Positions 1 through 6,894 of a stretch of DNA of 13,682 nt are shown here, one piece after another. Both the position numbers and the translations under genes were made by a program. Below the pieces are notes generated by a model, which was not told the DNA's origin, did not search any database, and saw only the letters and a list, made by a program, of their open reading frames with translations. Origin of the DNA: Gammaproteobacteria bacterium (lineage in GTDB: Bacteria; Pseudomonadota; Gammaproteobacteria; Steroidobacterales; Steroidobacteraceae); NCBI GenBank assembly GCA_020846815.1, contig JADLDF010000311.1:1-13682 (forward strand), given 5' to 3'. Every line of letters starts with the position of its first letter. The stretch's first letter is position 1.

Positions 1-2
1 CG

Positions 3-236
3 CAGTACGCGAGCCTCGCCAACCTCGCCGAGACCGGCGACCGGACCGTTGCCGACCTGCGCATCGGCCTGAGCTCGCCGAGCTGGCAGCTGACCGCGTT
101 CGTCACGAACCTGTTCGACGACGACACCGCCGAGGGGCTCAGCCCGTTCCTGAACCCGCAGACCGGTGCCCGGAACTTCATCGTCAGCGTGCCCGATCCT
201 CGCCAGTGGGGTCTGCGCGTACGATATTCGTTTTGA
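3..236 (+). CDS. TonB-dependent receptor, C-terminal end (partial, runs off the left edge)
   Basis: The frame is open from the window edge and gives the last 77 residues of an outer-membrane TonB-dependent receptor. The end of the barrel is visible: a segment with 'TAFVTNLFDDDTAEG' (the NLFD motif of the penultimate strands) followed by a last strand ending 'WGLRVRYSF' and stop. A C-terminal Phe preceded by alternating hydrophobic and aromatic residues is the usual outer-membrane insertion signal. Such receptors import siderophores, vitamins, glycans or other large substrates using TonB energy. The substrate cannot be told from this fragment. The stop lies 17 nt before the start of the Tat-exported FAD oxidoreductase, so the two are probably co-transcribed. 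The plug, TonB box and signal peptide lie outside the window. Confidence 0.85.
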   Translation, partial: QYASLANLAETGDRTVADLRIGLSSPSWQLTAFVTNLFDDDTAEGLSPFLNPQTGARNFIVSVPDPRQWGLRVRYSF

Positions 237-253
237 CGCATCGGAACGAAACC

Positions 254-1732
254 ATGAAGCCATCCTCCGCATCCCGCCTCTCCCGCCGCCGTTTCGTCGC
301 CGCGGCCGGCGCGACGGCCGTCTCCCTCTCGTTCACGGGGCGGGCACGGGCGGCCGACGGCCGCCACGACGTGGCGATCGTCGGCGCCGGTCTCGCGGGG
401 CTGAACGCCGCGATGATCCTCAGCGAGCTGGGCGCCGACGTCGTGGTGCTCGAAGCGGGCGAGCGCGCCGGCGGGCGCTGCCTGACCAAGGACCACTGGC
501 ATCTGCATCCCGATCTCGGCGGAGCACAGATCGGCCGCGATTACGCCCGCGTGCTCGACACGGCACGCCGCCTCGGCGTCAAGCTCGGACCGGGTGCGCA
601 CGTCAACGCGCCCTACTCTTTCGTGATCGGCGACACGCTGATCGCAGCCAAGGACTGGGCGAGCTCACCGCTGAATCGCCTCGAAGGTGCCGAGCGCGCG
701 GTGCCGCCGCACGCCCTCGGAGGCCATTACGTCGAGGGCCGCACGCCCTTCAAGACGCTCGACGGCTGGCTCTCGCCCGAGGCCGCGCAGTACGACCTCT
801 CGCTGGCGCAGTGGCTCGACCGCCAGGGCGCCTCGGTGGAGGCGCGGCGCATCATCCGCGAATCCCAGGGACGCCCGCTGGAATCGCTGTCGGTGCTGCG
901 CATGATGCAGGAGGCGACGCGCGGCAAGATCAGCCTGGCGCAGTACGACCCGCGCGAGTTCGAGGGCAAGGACCAGTTCGAGCGTGCCGCGATCACCTCC
1001 CAGCACGTGGTCGGCGGCACCTCGCGCCTCACCGACGCCATGACCGCCTCGCTCGGCGAGCGCGTGCGCCTCGGCAAGCTCGTCGAGTCGATCGACCTGC
1101 GCCGCGACGGTGCGGCACTGCGCTGCGCCGACGGCTCGCGGGTGCGCGCGCGCTTCGTTCTCGCGGCGGTACCCTTCACCGTGCTTCGCAGGATCGCGAT
1201 CACGCCGGCGCTGCGCGGCGACCAGGCCGATGCCGTGCGGCGCATGCCCTACGGCAACCAGAGCCAGGTGTGGCTGCGCATCAAGAAGCCCTACTGGGAA
1301 GCGGACGGCATCGAGGCCTCGATGTGGACCGACGGTCCGTTCAACCTGATCCGCCAGCAGCTCGAGTCCGACGGCTCGCGCGAGCTCATGAGCGTGCTCG
1401 CCTTCAGCGAGAAATCCGTGAAGCTCGACGCCATGCCCGAGGCCGAGCGCGGCCGGCTCGCGATCGCCGAGATCGAACGCGTCCGCCCCTCGACGCGCGG
1501 CGTGTTCGAGTTCGTCGGCGCCCACTCCTGGGAGCTCGCGCCGCATCAGCGCGGCTGCAGCTTCCAGATGGTGCCGGGGCGTGCCTATGCCTGGTCGCAG
1601 AACATGGCCAAGCCGCACCTGTCGCTGCATTTCGCCGGCGAACACCTGCGCCGGCTGGAAGTGGGCATGGAAGGCGCCATGGAGTCGGGCGAGCGCGCCG
1701 CCCGCGAGATCGCCGAGCGGCTCACGGCCTGA
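254..1732 (+). CDS. Tat-exported FAD-dependent amine oxidase-family oxidoreductase
   Basis: The product is 492 residues and belongs to the flavin amine oxidase superfamily (monoamine oxidase/L-amino-acid oxidase type), which oxidises amines or related substrates with FAD. Residues 10-14 (SRRRF), a hydrophobic stretch and an ARA site near residue 33 form a twin-arginine signal, so the enzyme is probably folded with its FAD and exported to the periplasm. The dinucleotide-binding fold is clear: GAGLAG at 44-49, the ribose-binding Glu67 in VVVLEAGE, and RAGGR at 71-75. The family's C-terminal FAD motif is present as FAGEH (460-464) plus GMEGAMESGERAA (471-483). I chose the ATG at 254 because the earlier in-frame ATG at 206 would overlap the receptor gene and place the Tat motif too far inside. 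Gene order with the receptor suggests that the substrate is imported by the receptor or handled on import. The actual substrate is unknown. Confidence 0.87.
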   Translation: MKPSSASRLSRRRFVAAAGATAVSLSFTGRARAADGRHDVAIVGAGLAGLNAAMILSELGADVVVLEAGERAGGRCLTKDHWHLHPDLGGAQIGRDYARVLDTARRLGVKLGPGAHVNAPYSFVIGDTLIAAKDWASSPLNRLEGAERAVPPHALGGHYVEGRTPFKTLDGWLSPEAAQYDLSLAQWLDRQGASVEARRIIRESQGRPLESLSVLRMMQEATRGKISLAQYDPREFEGKDQFERAAITSQHVVGGTSRLTDAMTASLGERVRLGKLVESIDLRRDGAALRCADGSRVRARFVLAAVPFTVLRRIAITPALRGDQADAVRRMPYGNQSQVWLRIKKPYWEADGIEASMWTDGPFNLIRQQLESDGSRELMSVLAFSEKSVKLDAMPEAERGRLAIAEIERVRPSTRGVFEFVGAHSWELAPHQRGCSFQMVPGRAYAWSQNMAKPHLSLHFAGEHLRRLEVGMEGAMESGERAAREIAERLTA

Positions 1733-1755
1733 GCATTGCAGTGCCCGCGTCGCGC

Positions 1756-1785
1756 CGCCGCCGTTATCGGCCGTGGCCCCTTTTT
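1756..1785 (+). terminator. Probable intrinsic terminator after the FAD oxidoreductase gene
   Basis: Inverted arms flank a TTAT loop (1764-1767): four G-C pairs next to the loop, one mismatch, then three more pairs including a G-T. A short C run and five T residues (1781-1785) follow. It lies 23 nt after the stop of the oxidoreductase gene, where a terminator for the receptor/oxidoreductase unit is expected. The mismatch makes the hairpin only moderately stable. Confidence 0.5.
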
Positions 1786-1822
1786 GAATAATCCCCACCC
1801 ATCACTGACGAAGGAGACAGCG

Positions 1823-2017
1823 ATGGACGTGGAAGTGGAACAGATGGAGGGAACGATGGCGATGCCCGGGTCACCCCTCATTCGCCGGCGGCCGGCACCC
1901 CGGCCGGAATCCCCGTGCCTACATCGGAAAGCTCCTGGTCCTCGGCGTTCGTCAGCCAGACCCGGTCAACCGCGGGTTTACGCCGCGGCGTCATCTTGCG
2001 CGTGCTCTTGCTCGTAG
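1823..2017 (+). pseudogene. Orphan gene start: good ribosome site, short and probably truncated frame
   Basis: An AAGGAG Shine-Dalgarno at 1811-1816 stands 6 nt before the ATG at 1823, one of the better ribosome sites in the window. The frame starts MDVEVEQMEGTMAMPGSP and then becomes Arg/Pro/Ser/Cys-rich with no recognisable domain, stopping after 64 residues. From 1878 it overlaps the convergent basic-protein gene, whose codon pattern looks more genuine. The simplest reading is that the first 15-20 codons belong to a gene whose remainder was lost when the downstream segment was joined here. A small real protein cannot be excluded. I do not recognise a family. Confidence 0.3.
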
Positions 2018-2210
2018 CCAAGCCGGCCCGCTTGCCTGCACTCCTGAGTGCGCTCTTCTTGGCAGACCGTTTTGCGGCGCTCTTATTCGGGGCCGCACGG
2101 GCAGTGGCCGCCGTCGCGCGCCCCTTTCCCAATACACTTCGCCGGCGCGTCCCGACCGTCCTTCTGGCAGACTTCTTCTTTCGTCGCGTCGTAGCCATCG
2201 CGTGACTCAT
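1878..2210 (-). CDS. Small very basic, histone-like Ala/Lys/Arg-rich protein
   Basis: The predicted protein has 110 residues. Roughly residues 5-80 are dominated by Lys, Arg, Ala, Ser and Thr in short repeats (RRKKKS, NKSAAKRSAKKSA, MTPRRKP). This resembles histone H1-like or other intrinsically disordered nucleic-acid-binding proteins of high-GC proteobacteria. The last 30 residues change character: a short WLTNAEDQELSD segment, rich in acidic residues, then a Gly/Pro/Ala tail. DNA binding is inferred from composition only. I see no enzyme domain. Neither in-frame ATG (2210 or 2198) has a strong Shine-Dalgarno, so the start is uncertain. It begins 42 nt after the methyltransferase-like gene on the same strand and could share its transcript. 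Base composition is less GC-rich than neighbouring genes, which may mean different ancestry. Confidence 0.6.
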   Translation of the reverse strand: MSHAMATTRRKKKSARRTVGTRRRSVLGKGRATAATARAAPNKSAAKRSAKKSALRSAGKRAGLATSKSTRKMTPRRKPAVDRVWLTNAEDQELSDVGTGIPAGVPAAGE

Positions 2211-2252
2211 GTGGCTGGATTCTGCGGGACTACACCAAGCGCGTCCGGCCCG

Positions 2253-3065
2253 TCACCTTGGCTTGCGGAATTTCAGTAGGAAATTGTCCGCTTCGCCAAT
2301 CGCAACGTACTTCTCGCGATCCTTGTCGCCTAGGGCAAGCGTCGGCGGCAACGTCCAGACGCCCCTCTCCCAGATCTTGGTATCCCTCGGATTGGCGAGG
2401 ATCTCGGAGGACTCGGCAAACTCGAAGCCCGCCTGCATCGCCAGACGCTTAGTGTAGTCCTCGCGTACGTAACCACTCGCCGCCTTCGGATCCTGTGGTT
2501 GGTTGGTCGGCGCGCGATGCTCTTCAACGACCAACACGCCACCGGGCTTCAGCGCGTCGTAGAACGCCCTGAAGGCTTCCTCGGCGAAGCCGGCAGCCAT
2601 CCAATTGTGAACGTTGCGGAAAGTTAGCACGAGGTCGGCGGCGCCGGCGGGCGCGACCTTGGACGCGCCCTTGCCGAAGTCGCTGACCTTGACACTGCCC
2701 CAGCTCGCCGCATTCTTCTCGAGCTTCTTCGCCCAGTCATCGGCCGCCGTCGCGGCACGCTCGCTCGCAACGCGTGGCGTAATGGCAGTGTAAAAAGTGC
2801 CCCGCTTGGCGAGGTAGGGTGCGAGGATCTCAGTCCAATAGCCGGCCGCTGGCGTAATCTCGACGACAGTCATGTCGGGCTTGATGCCGGCGAAGGTCAG
2901 CACCTCGGCGGGCTTGCGCGCGGCGTCGCGGGCGGAAAACTGCGAACTGCGCGCGGGACTCGCCACGATCGCGAGCAGCGCCGGGTCCGGCGAGTCCTTC
3001 GCCTGCGCCGGGAGTGCGAACGGCAGGGCGAGCACCAGGCAGGTGGCGATCAGGGCTGTGCGCAT
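2253..3065 (-). CDS. Exported class I SAM-dependent methyltransferase-like protein
   Basis: The 270-residue product starts with a typical Sec signal peptide (MRTALIATCLVLALPFALPAQA, cleavage expected after residue 22). The mature part has a Rossmann methyltransferase fold: motif I as VVEITPAAGYWTE (67-79), a RNVHNWM segment (150-156) and the motif LKPGGVLVVEEHR (172-184). It ends with a NFLLKFRKP segment. It matches a proteobacterial family of exported 'methyltransferase' proteins of similar length, whose motif I as I recall it usually reads more like VVEIWPGGGWYTE. Here the glycines are partly replaced (PAAG), which may weaken cofactor binding. SAM is not known to be abundant in the periplasm, so the real role is unclear. 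I chose the start at 3065 because GAGGAGG stands just before it and the signal peptide begins there; a longer frame to 3194 has no support. Confidence 0.8.
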   Translation of the reverse strand: MRTALIATCLVLALPFALPAQAKDSPDPALLAIVASPARSSQFSARDAARKPAEVLTFAGIKPDMTVVEITPAAGYWTEILAPYLAKRGTFYTAITPRVASERAATAADDWAKKLEKNAASWGSVKVSDFGKGASKVAPAGAADLVLTFRNVHNWMAAGFAEEAFRAFYDALKPGGVLVVEEHRAPTNQPQDPKAASGYVREDYTKRLAMQAGFEFAESSEILANPRDTKIWERGVWTLPPTLALGDKDREKYVAIGEADNFLLKFRKPR

Positions 3066-3094
3066 GGACGAACCTCCTCGATTTGGAAGCCGCG

Positions 3095-3100
3095 ATTCTA
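3095..3100 (-). promoter_or_regulatory. Candidate -10 element (TAGAAT) for the methyltransferase-like gene
   Basis: On the minus strand TAGAAT lies about 30 nt before the ATG at 3065, leaving room for a leader of about 20 nt carrying the GAGGAGG ribosome site. No convincing -35 hexamer lies 16-18 nt further upstream, so this may be an activated promoter. The region is shared with the divergent promoter of the asd leader. Confidence 0.35.
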
Positions 3101-3149
3101 GCCTGATGTTGCGCACTACGAGCCGGGCGGTCGACAACCTCGGTCCGCT

Positions 3150-3178
3150 GGCGCACACAGCGCAACCCGTTGTGCGCC
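3150..3178. repeat. 8-bp inverted repeat, possible operator in the divergent promoter region
   Basis: GGCGCACA (3150-3157) and TGTGCGCC (3171-3178) are perfect inverted arms around a 13-nt spacer. The element ends about 10 nt before the -35 hexamer of the asd leader promoter and lies about 50 nt upstream of the methyltransferase-like promoter. That is a sensible place for a dimeric regulator. There is no T run, so it is not a terminator. No regulator is identified. Confidence 0.35.
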
Positions 3179-3187
3179 GCTGACGAA

Positions 3188-3217
3188 TTGGCAATCCCCG
3201 GCGAGCACCGGTAGAGT
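3188..3217 (+). promoter_or_regulatory. Candidate sigma-70 promoter for the asd leader transcript
   Basis: TTGGCA (3188-3193) and TAGAGT (3212-3217) are separated by 18 nt, matching TTGACA/TATAAT at five and four of six positions. Transcription would begin around 3224-3227, just before or at the ATG of the leader ORF, which makes the leader mRNA nearly leaderless. No comparable promoter is visible between the downstream terminator and asd, so this is the likely promoter for asd. Confidence 0.5.
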
Positions 3218-3226
3218 CTCGGCCCG

Positions 3227-3304
3227 ATGACGTTCACGACCAAAGTGCGGAAATCGAAATCCAGGCCGGGCCGGTGGGCCGCCTCGGGTCGTGCTGCGCT
3301 GTAA
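3227..3304 (+). CDS. Possible 25-residue leader peptide upstream of asd
   Basis: The short frame starts MTFTTKVRKSK and ends in RAAL. Thr occupies positions 2, 4 and 5 and Lys positions 6, 9 and 11, all Lys as AAA. Thr and Lys are end products of the pathway that the downstream asd gene feeds. The codons for residues 15-18 (3271-3280) can pair with the left arm of the terminator that follows. This is the arrangement expected for transcription attenuation controlled by ribosome stalling. There is no Shine-Dalgarno; translation would have to be leaderless, starting at or near the predicted transcript start. Small size and absence of homology evidence keep confidence low. Confidence 0.4.
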   Translation: MTFTTKVRKSKSRPGRWAASGRAAL

Positions 3305-3331
3305 CCATCGCATCGCGTTTCAGCAGAACCC

Positions 3332-3360
3332 AGGCCCCGCCGGTGACGTCGGGGCCTTTT
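3332..3360 (+). terminator. Intrinsic terminator in the asd leader (candidate attenuator)
   Basis: AGGCCCCG (3332-3339) and CGGGGCCT (3350-3357) form a perfect 8-bp, mostly G-C stem with a 10-nt loop, followed directly by TTTT (3357-3360). It sits between the candidate promoter at 3188-3217 and the asd start at 3442. No other plus-strand gene lies upstream that it could serve, so it would control read-through into asd. The segment CCGGTGGGCC at 3271-3280 can pair with 3333-3343 (ten pairs, one G-U, one bulged C), a plausible competing antiterminator. Confidence 0.65.
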
Positions 3361-3429
3361 GCTTGCTGCCAGCCGTCTGCCGCTGACCTGCTGCGTGGGC
3401 ATTGGTCTTCAGGATTATTGGATAGATAG

Positions 3430-4482
<1,053 letters not shown>

Positions 4483-4527
4483 CCGATCGCGGCTGGCGTG
4501 CTGGCCGCGCAGCGCGCGACGCCCGGC

Positions 4528-5553
4528 TCAGCGGAAGTGCGGCATCACGTCGGTCGCGAACAGCGTCGCCTGCTGCACCATGGCTGCCTGTCGTGCCCCG
4601 TGCGGCTGCGCGACCGGCGAGCCGCCGAGCTGGTAGACGTGGTCGAGGCCGAGGTCGACGAGTTCGCGCAGCCGCGCCCGGCATTTCGGCGGCGGGCCGC
4701 AGATCGAGAACCACTCGACGAAGTCGTCGGGCACGGCCTGCAGGTGCGAGCCCGTCTCCTGGGCATGGCGCTGCATGTCGTAGCCGCTCTGCATGACCTC
4801 GGCGACGGCACGCAGCCGCGGCGGCAGATGATCGAGCGGCGCGTCCTTCATGCCGGCAAAATGCGCAACCATGCCGCTGATCATCCGGCCGAGCTGGATC
4901 GCCCGCTGCTCGTCCGGGTCGCACACCAGGTTCACGTAGGCGCCGATCCGCAGACTGTCGCGTGGTCGACCGGTCGCGGCCAGACGCGCGCGGGCGATGC
5001 CCATCGCCCATTCGATCCGCTCCGGTGCGCTGCCGACCGCGAAGCTGACGCGATCGGCAGCATCGACGGCCATCTCGATGGTCTTCGGTCCCGTACAGGC
5101 GACATCGACGGGCACCGGCGCGATCTCGGCCGGGTCGAGCCAGCGCAGCCGCGAGGCCGTGCCGTCGCGGTCGACAGTCTCGCCGCGCTGGTAGGCGCGC
5201 AACCGCTCGACGAAGCGTCGCAGCTCCGCGGTCGTGGCGCTGCGCCGGCCGATGTGCGCGGCCGAGGAATCGCCACGTCCGATGCCGCAGATCGCGCGGC
5301 CGCCCGACTCGGCCTGCAGCGTCGCGAACGCGGTCGCCGTCACGGCGACGTCGCGGGTGAACGGATTGGTCACGCCGGTGCCGAGACGCAGCCGCGTGGT
5401 CGAGTGCGCGGCCAGCGAGAGCTGGCCGATCGGGTCGGGGCCGAGGTTCTGGGTGTCGGGACAGAGCAGCAGCTCGAAGCCGAGTGCCTCAATCTCGCGC
5501 GCCAGCCGGGCGGTGTAGCCCGGCGAGGCCTCCATGACGATGCCGAATTCCAC
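4528..5553 (-). CDS. Luciferase-like (LLM class) flavin-dependent oxidoreductase
   Basis: The 341-residue product has the LLM (bacterial luciferase-like, TIM-barrel) fold. Members use reduced FMN or F420 to oxidise or reduce small organic substrates. Visible hallmarks are the N-terminal strand MEFGIVMEASPG, the segment LRLGTGVTNPFTRD (55-68) where cofactor-binding residues lie, and the highly typical ICGIGRGDSSA (88-98). It ends in a CRARLRELVDLGLDHVYQLGG segment, close to the family's C-terminal barrel strand. The start is GTG at 5553, chosen because AGGAGG (5562-5567) stands 8 nt upstream; the frame remains open beyond it without homology. Substrate and cofactor preference cannot be decided from sequence. 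The gene lies just downstream of a receptor pseudogene on the same strand, so it may be a surviving member of a catabolic cluster. Confidence 0.85.
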   Translation of the reverse strand: MEFGIVMEASPGYTARLAREIEALGFELLLCPDTQNLGPDPIGQLSLAAHSTTRLRLGTGVTNPFTRDVAVTATAFATLQAESGGRAICGIGRGDSSAAHIGRRSATTAELRRFVERLRAYQRGETVDRDGTASRLRWLDPAEIAPVPVDVACTGPKTIEMAVDAADRVSFAVGSAPERIEWAMGIARARLAATGRPRDSLRIGAYVNLVCDPDEQRAIQLGRMISGMVAHFAGMKDAPLDHLPPRLRAVAEVMQSGYDMQRHAQETGSHLQAVPDDFVEWFSICGPPPKCRARLRELVDLGLDHVYQLGGSPVAQPHGARQAAMVQQATLFATDVMPHFR

Positions 5554-5656
5554 CGTACCGCCCTCCTGCTGTGCCTGCGACCATGATGACGCCGCGGGCA
5601 GCGCAGCGGCAGCCGCGACGACGCCACGCCCAGCCCGCGGGCCGCGGAGCCGACTG

Positions 5657-6410
5657 CGCCGTCGACAGCGACGCGTCGTCGCTGTCGTAGCGCTCCTGCC
5701 AGAACAGCCCGTCGACGCCCCAGCGCAACCGGCCTTCGGCGTTGCCGAGCCGCAGCTCCTGGCTGAGCTGCTTGGCGTCGACCTTGATGTCGGTGATGAA
5801 GATCGCCGAGGACGGCTCGGCCGTGCCGGCGCTCGGAGAGGTCACGGCTGTCGGAACGAAACCGTAGAAATCGGCGTCGGCGCGACCGAAGCTCTTCGCG
5901 CTGGCGTAGCCCGTCCAGTTCGACGGCGTGGCCCAGTCGAGGTCGATTTCGCCGACCAGGCTGACGACCAGGGGCTTCAACTGGCCGGCCTCGAAATCCT
6001 TGTTGGTCAGCGGATCGACGCTGATCCGGATCGCGTTGCCGGAGGTGTCGATGGTGCCGAGGGTCGGAAAGCGCCAGGTGGCCGGCAGCGCCGCGGCGCC
6101 GGGCGGAATGCCGAGACGCAGGCCGACTGCGTTCGCCGGCAATGCGCGCAGCTCGGTCTCGCCATTGGCCGTACCGAAGTAGTACGACGGCCGCGACTCG
6201 ATCTTGTCGTCCGAATACGAGGCGCGCAGCGTGAAGTCCGCCGAGAAAGCGGTGATAGTCAGCGGCACGTCCTGGAGGTTCTCCTCAGGTCTTGCGGGCC
6301 GTGACCGTGACTTCCTCGAGCTGGGCCTGGGCGATCGCGGTGCCCGAGACCGCAGCGGCGACCGCGGCGGCCACCAGTGCGCGCGCCGCACCGTTCGTCT
6401 TGCTAGACAT
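5657..6410 (-). pseudogene. TonB-dependent receptor pseudogene: frameshift, missing plug, missing C-terminus
   Basis: The ATG at 6410 opens a clear receptor N-terminus: MSSKTNGAARALV with an Ala-rich signal peptide and then QLEEVTVTARKT, the typical TonB-box-proximal segment. The frame stops at 6285-6287. Skipping one base (the extra T at minus-strand position 6287) restores EENLQDVPLTITAFSA, the expected continuation. Right after it, at about 6238, the sequence jumps to barrel strands (DFTLRASYSDDKIESRPS and onward), so the plug domain is absent. The barrel continues (TDIKVDAKQLSQELRLGN, LFWQERYDSD) to about 5657, where receptor-like sequence ends and no C-terminal strand follows. Only about 250 of the usual 700-900 codons remain. 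The gene cannot make a working receptor. Confidence 0.85.
5663..5687. repeat. Perfect 11-bp inverted repeat at the broken end of the receptor pseudogene
   Basis: CGACAGCGACG (5663-5673) and CGTCGCTGTCG (5677-5687) are perfectly complementary with only CGT between them. They lie at the point where receptor homology ends. There is no T run on either side. Part of the symmetry could come from the Asp-Ser-Asp-Asp...Ser-Leu-Ser codons, so chance is possible. Confidence 0.5.
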
Positions 6411-6894
6411 GAGTCTTTCCCCCTGGATACGAAGACTTCCAACACAGAGTCAAGTGTTTGTTTCCCGCCATCGTCGGATATCTGGCGGTCACGGGAAAAG
6501 TACATTACCTGATGCGAGTCATTGGCATCCTTGATGGCAGACCACGGCGCCGCACCCGGTCTCCGTTCCAACTGTCTGAATGAATGGCAGTTTCCAGCCA
6601 CGAACCAGGCTTGCAGGTCGATACCGCCGATGCTTGCAGGATGCATGTCGTATCGGTAGGTGAACCCAGTGAGCCGGCACGACGCGGACGACGACCAGAG
6701 GCGGCGAAGCCTGCCGTCCGCGATCCCGTTGCGTCGAGGACACAGGTGGTGCCGTCAGGCTCGCCGATCGCGTGCCGCATGGCTGCGTGGCAGCGCGACG
6801 GGTCGCCACGATTCGCCATCTTCCTGCCCGCGCCGCGCCCGCTCGGCCCGTCAGCCTTCCCGGATCGCCCACGCGGCCTCACCGGGGAACGACG
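6411..6894. other. Intergenic stretch of about 480 bp without a convincing gene
   Basis: This lies between the divergent receptor pseudogene and creD. Apart from the candidate minus-strand promoter near 6424-6453 I see no coding frame with recognisable protein sequence, no RNA gene and no clear terminator. The first part (6411-6600) is less GC-rich than average and the part near creD becomes very GC-rich. The length suggests lost sequence or an unrecognised regulatory region. Confidence 0.5.
6424..6453 (-). promoter_or_regulatory. Candidate promoter of the receptor pseudogene
   Basis: On the minus strand TTGACT (6453-6448) and TATCCA (6429-6424) are 18 nt apart, ending 13 nt before the ATG at 6410. 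A purine-rich AGGGGGAAAG stretch then serves as ribosome site and partly overlaps the expected transcript start, so this is a weak call. Confidence 0.3.

Noticed and set aside
166..1791. 541-codon plus-strand open frame over the amine oxidase gene
   Set aside because: Arg/Pro-rich translation without domains; the overlapping frame 254-1732 has clear FAD-binding motifs.
1915..2205. Plus-strand 96-codon frame with hydrophobic stretches
   Set aside because: It is the complement of the basic-protein gene; the hydrophobic look comes from reading Lys/Arg codons on the opposite strand.
4483..4527. Short GCGGC/GCCGC hairpin between the convergent asd and LLM genes
   Set aside because: Only five to six pairs and no T run in either direction; not convincing as a terminator.
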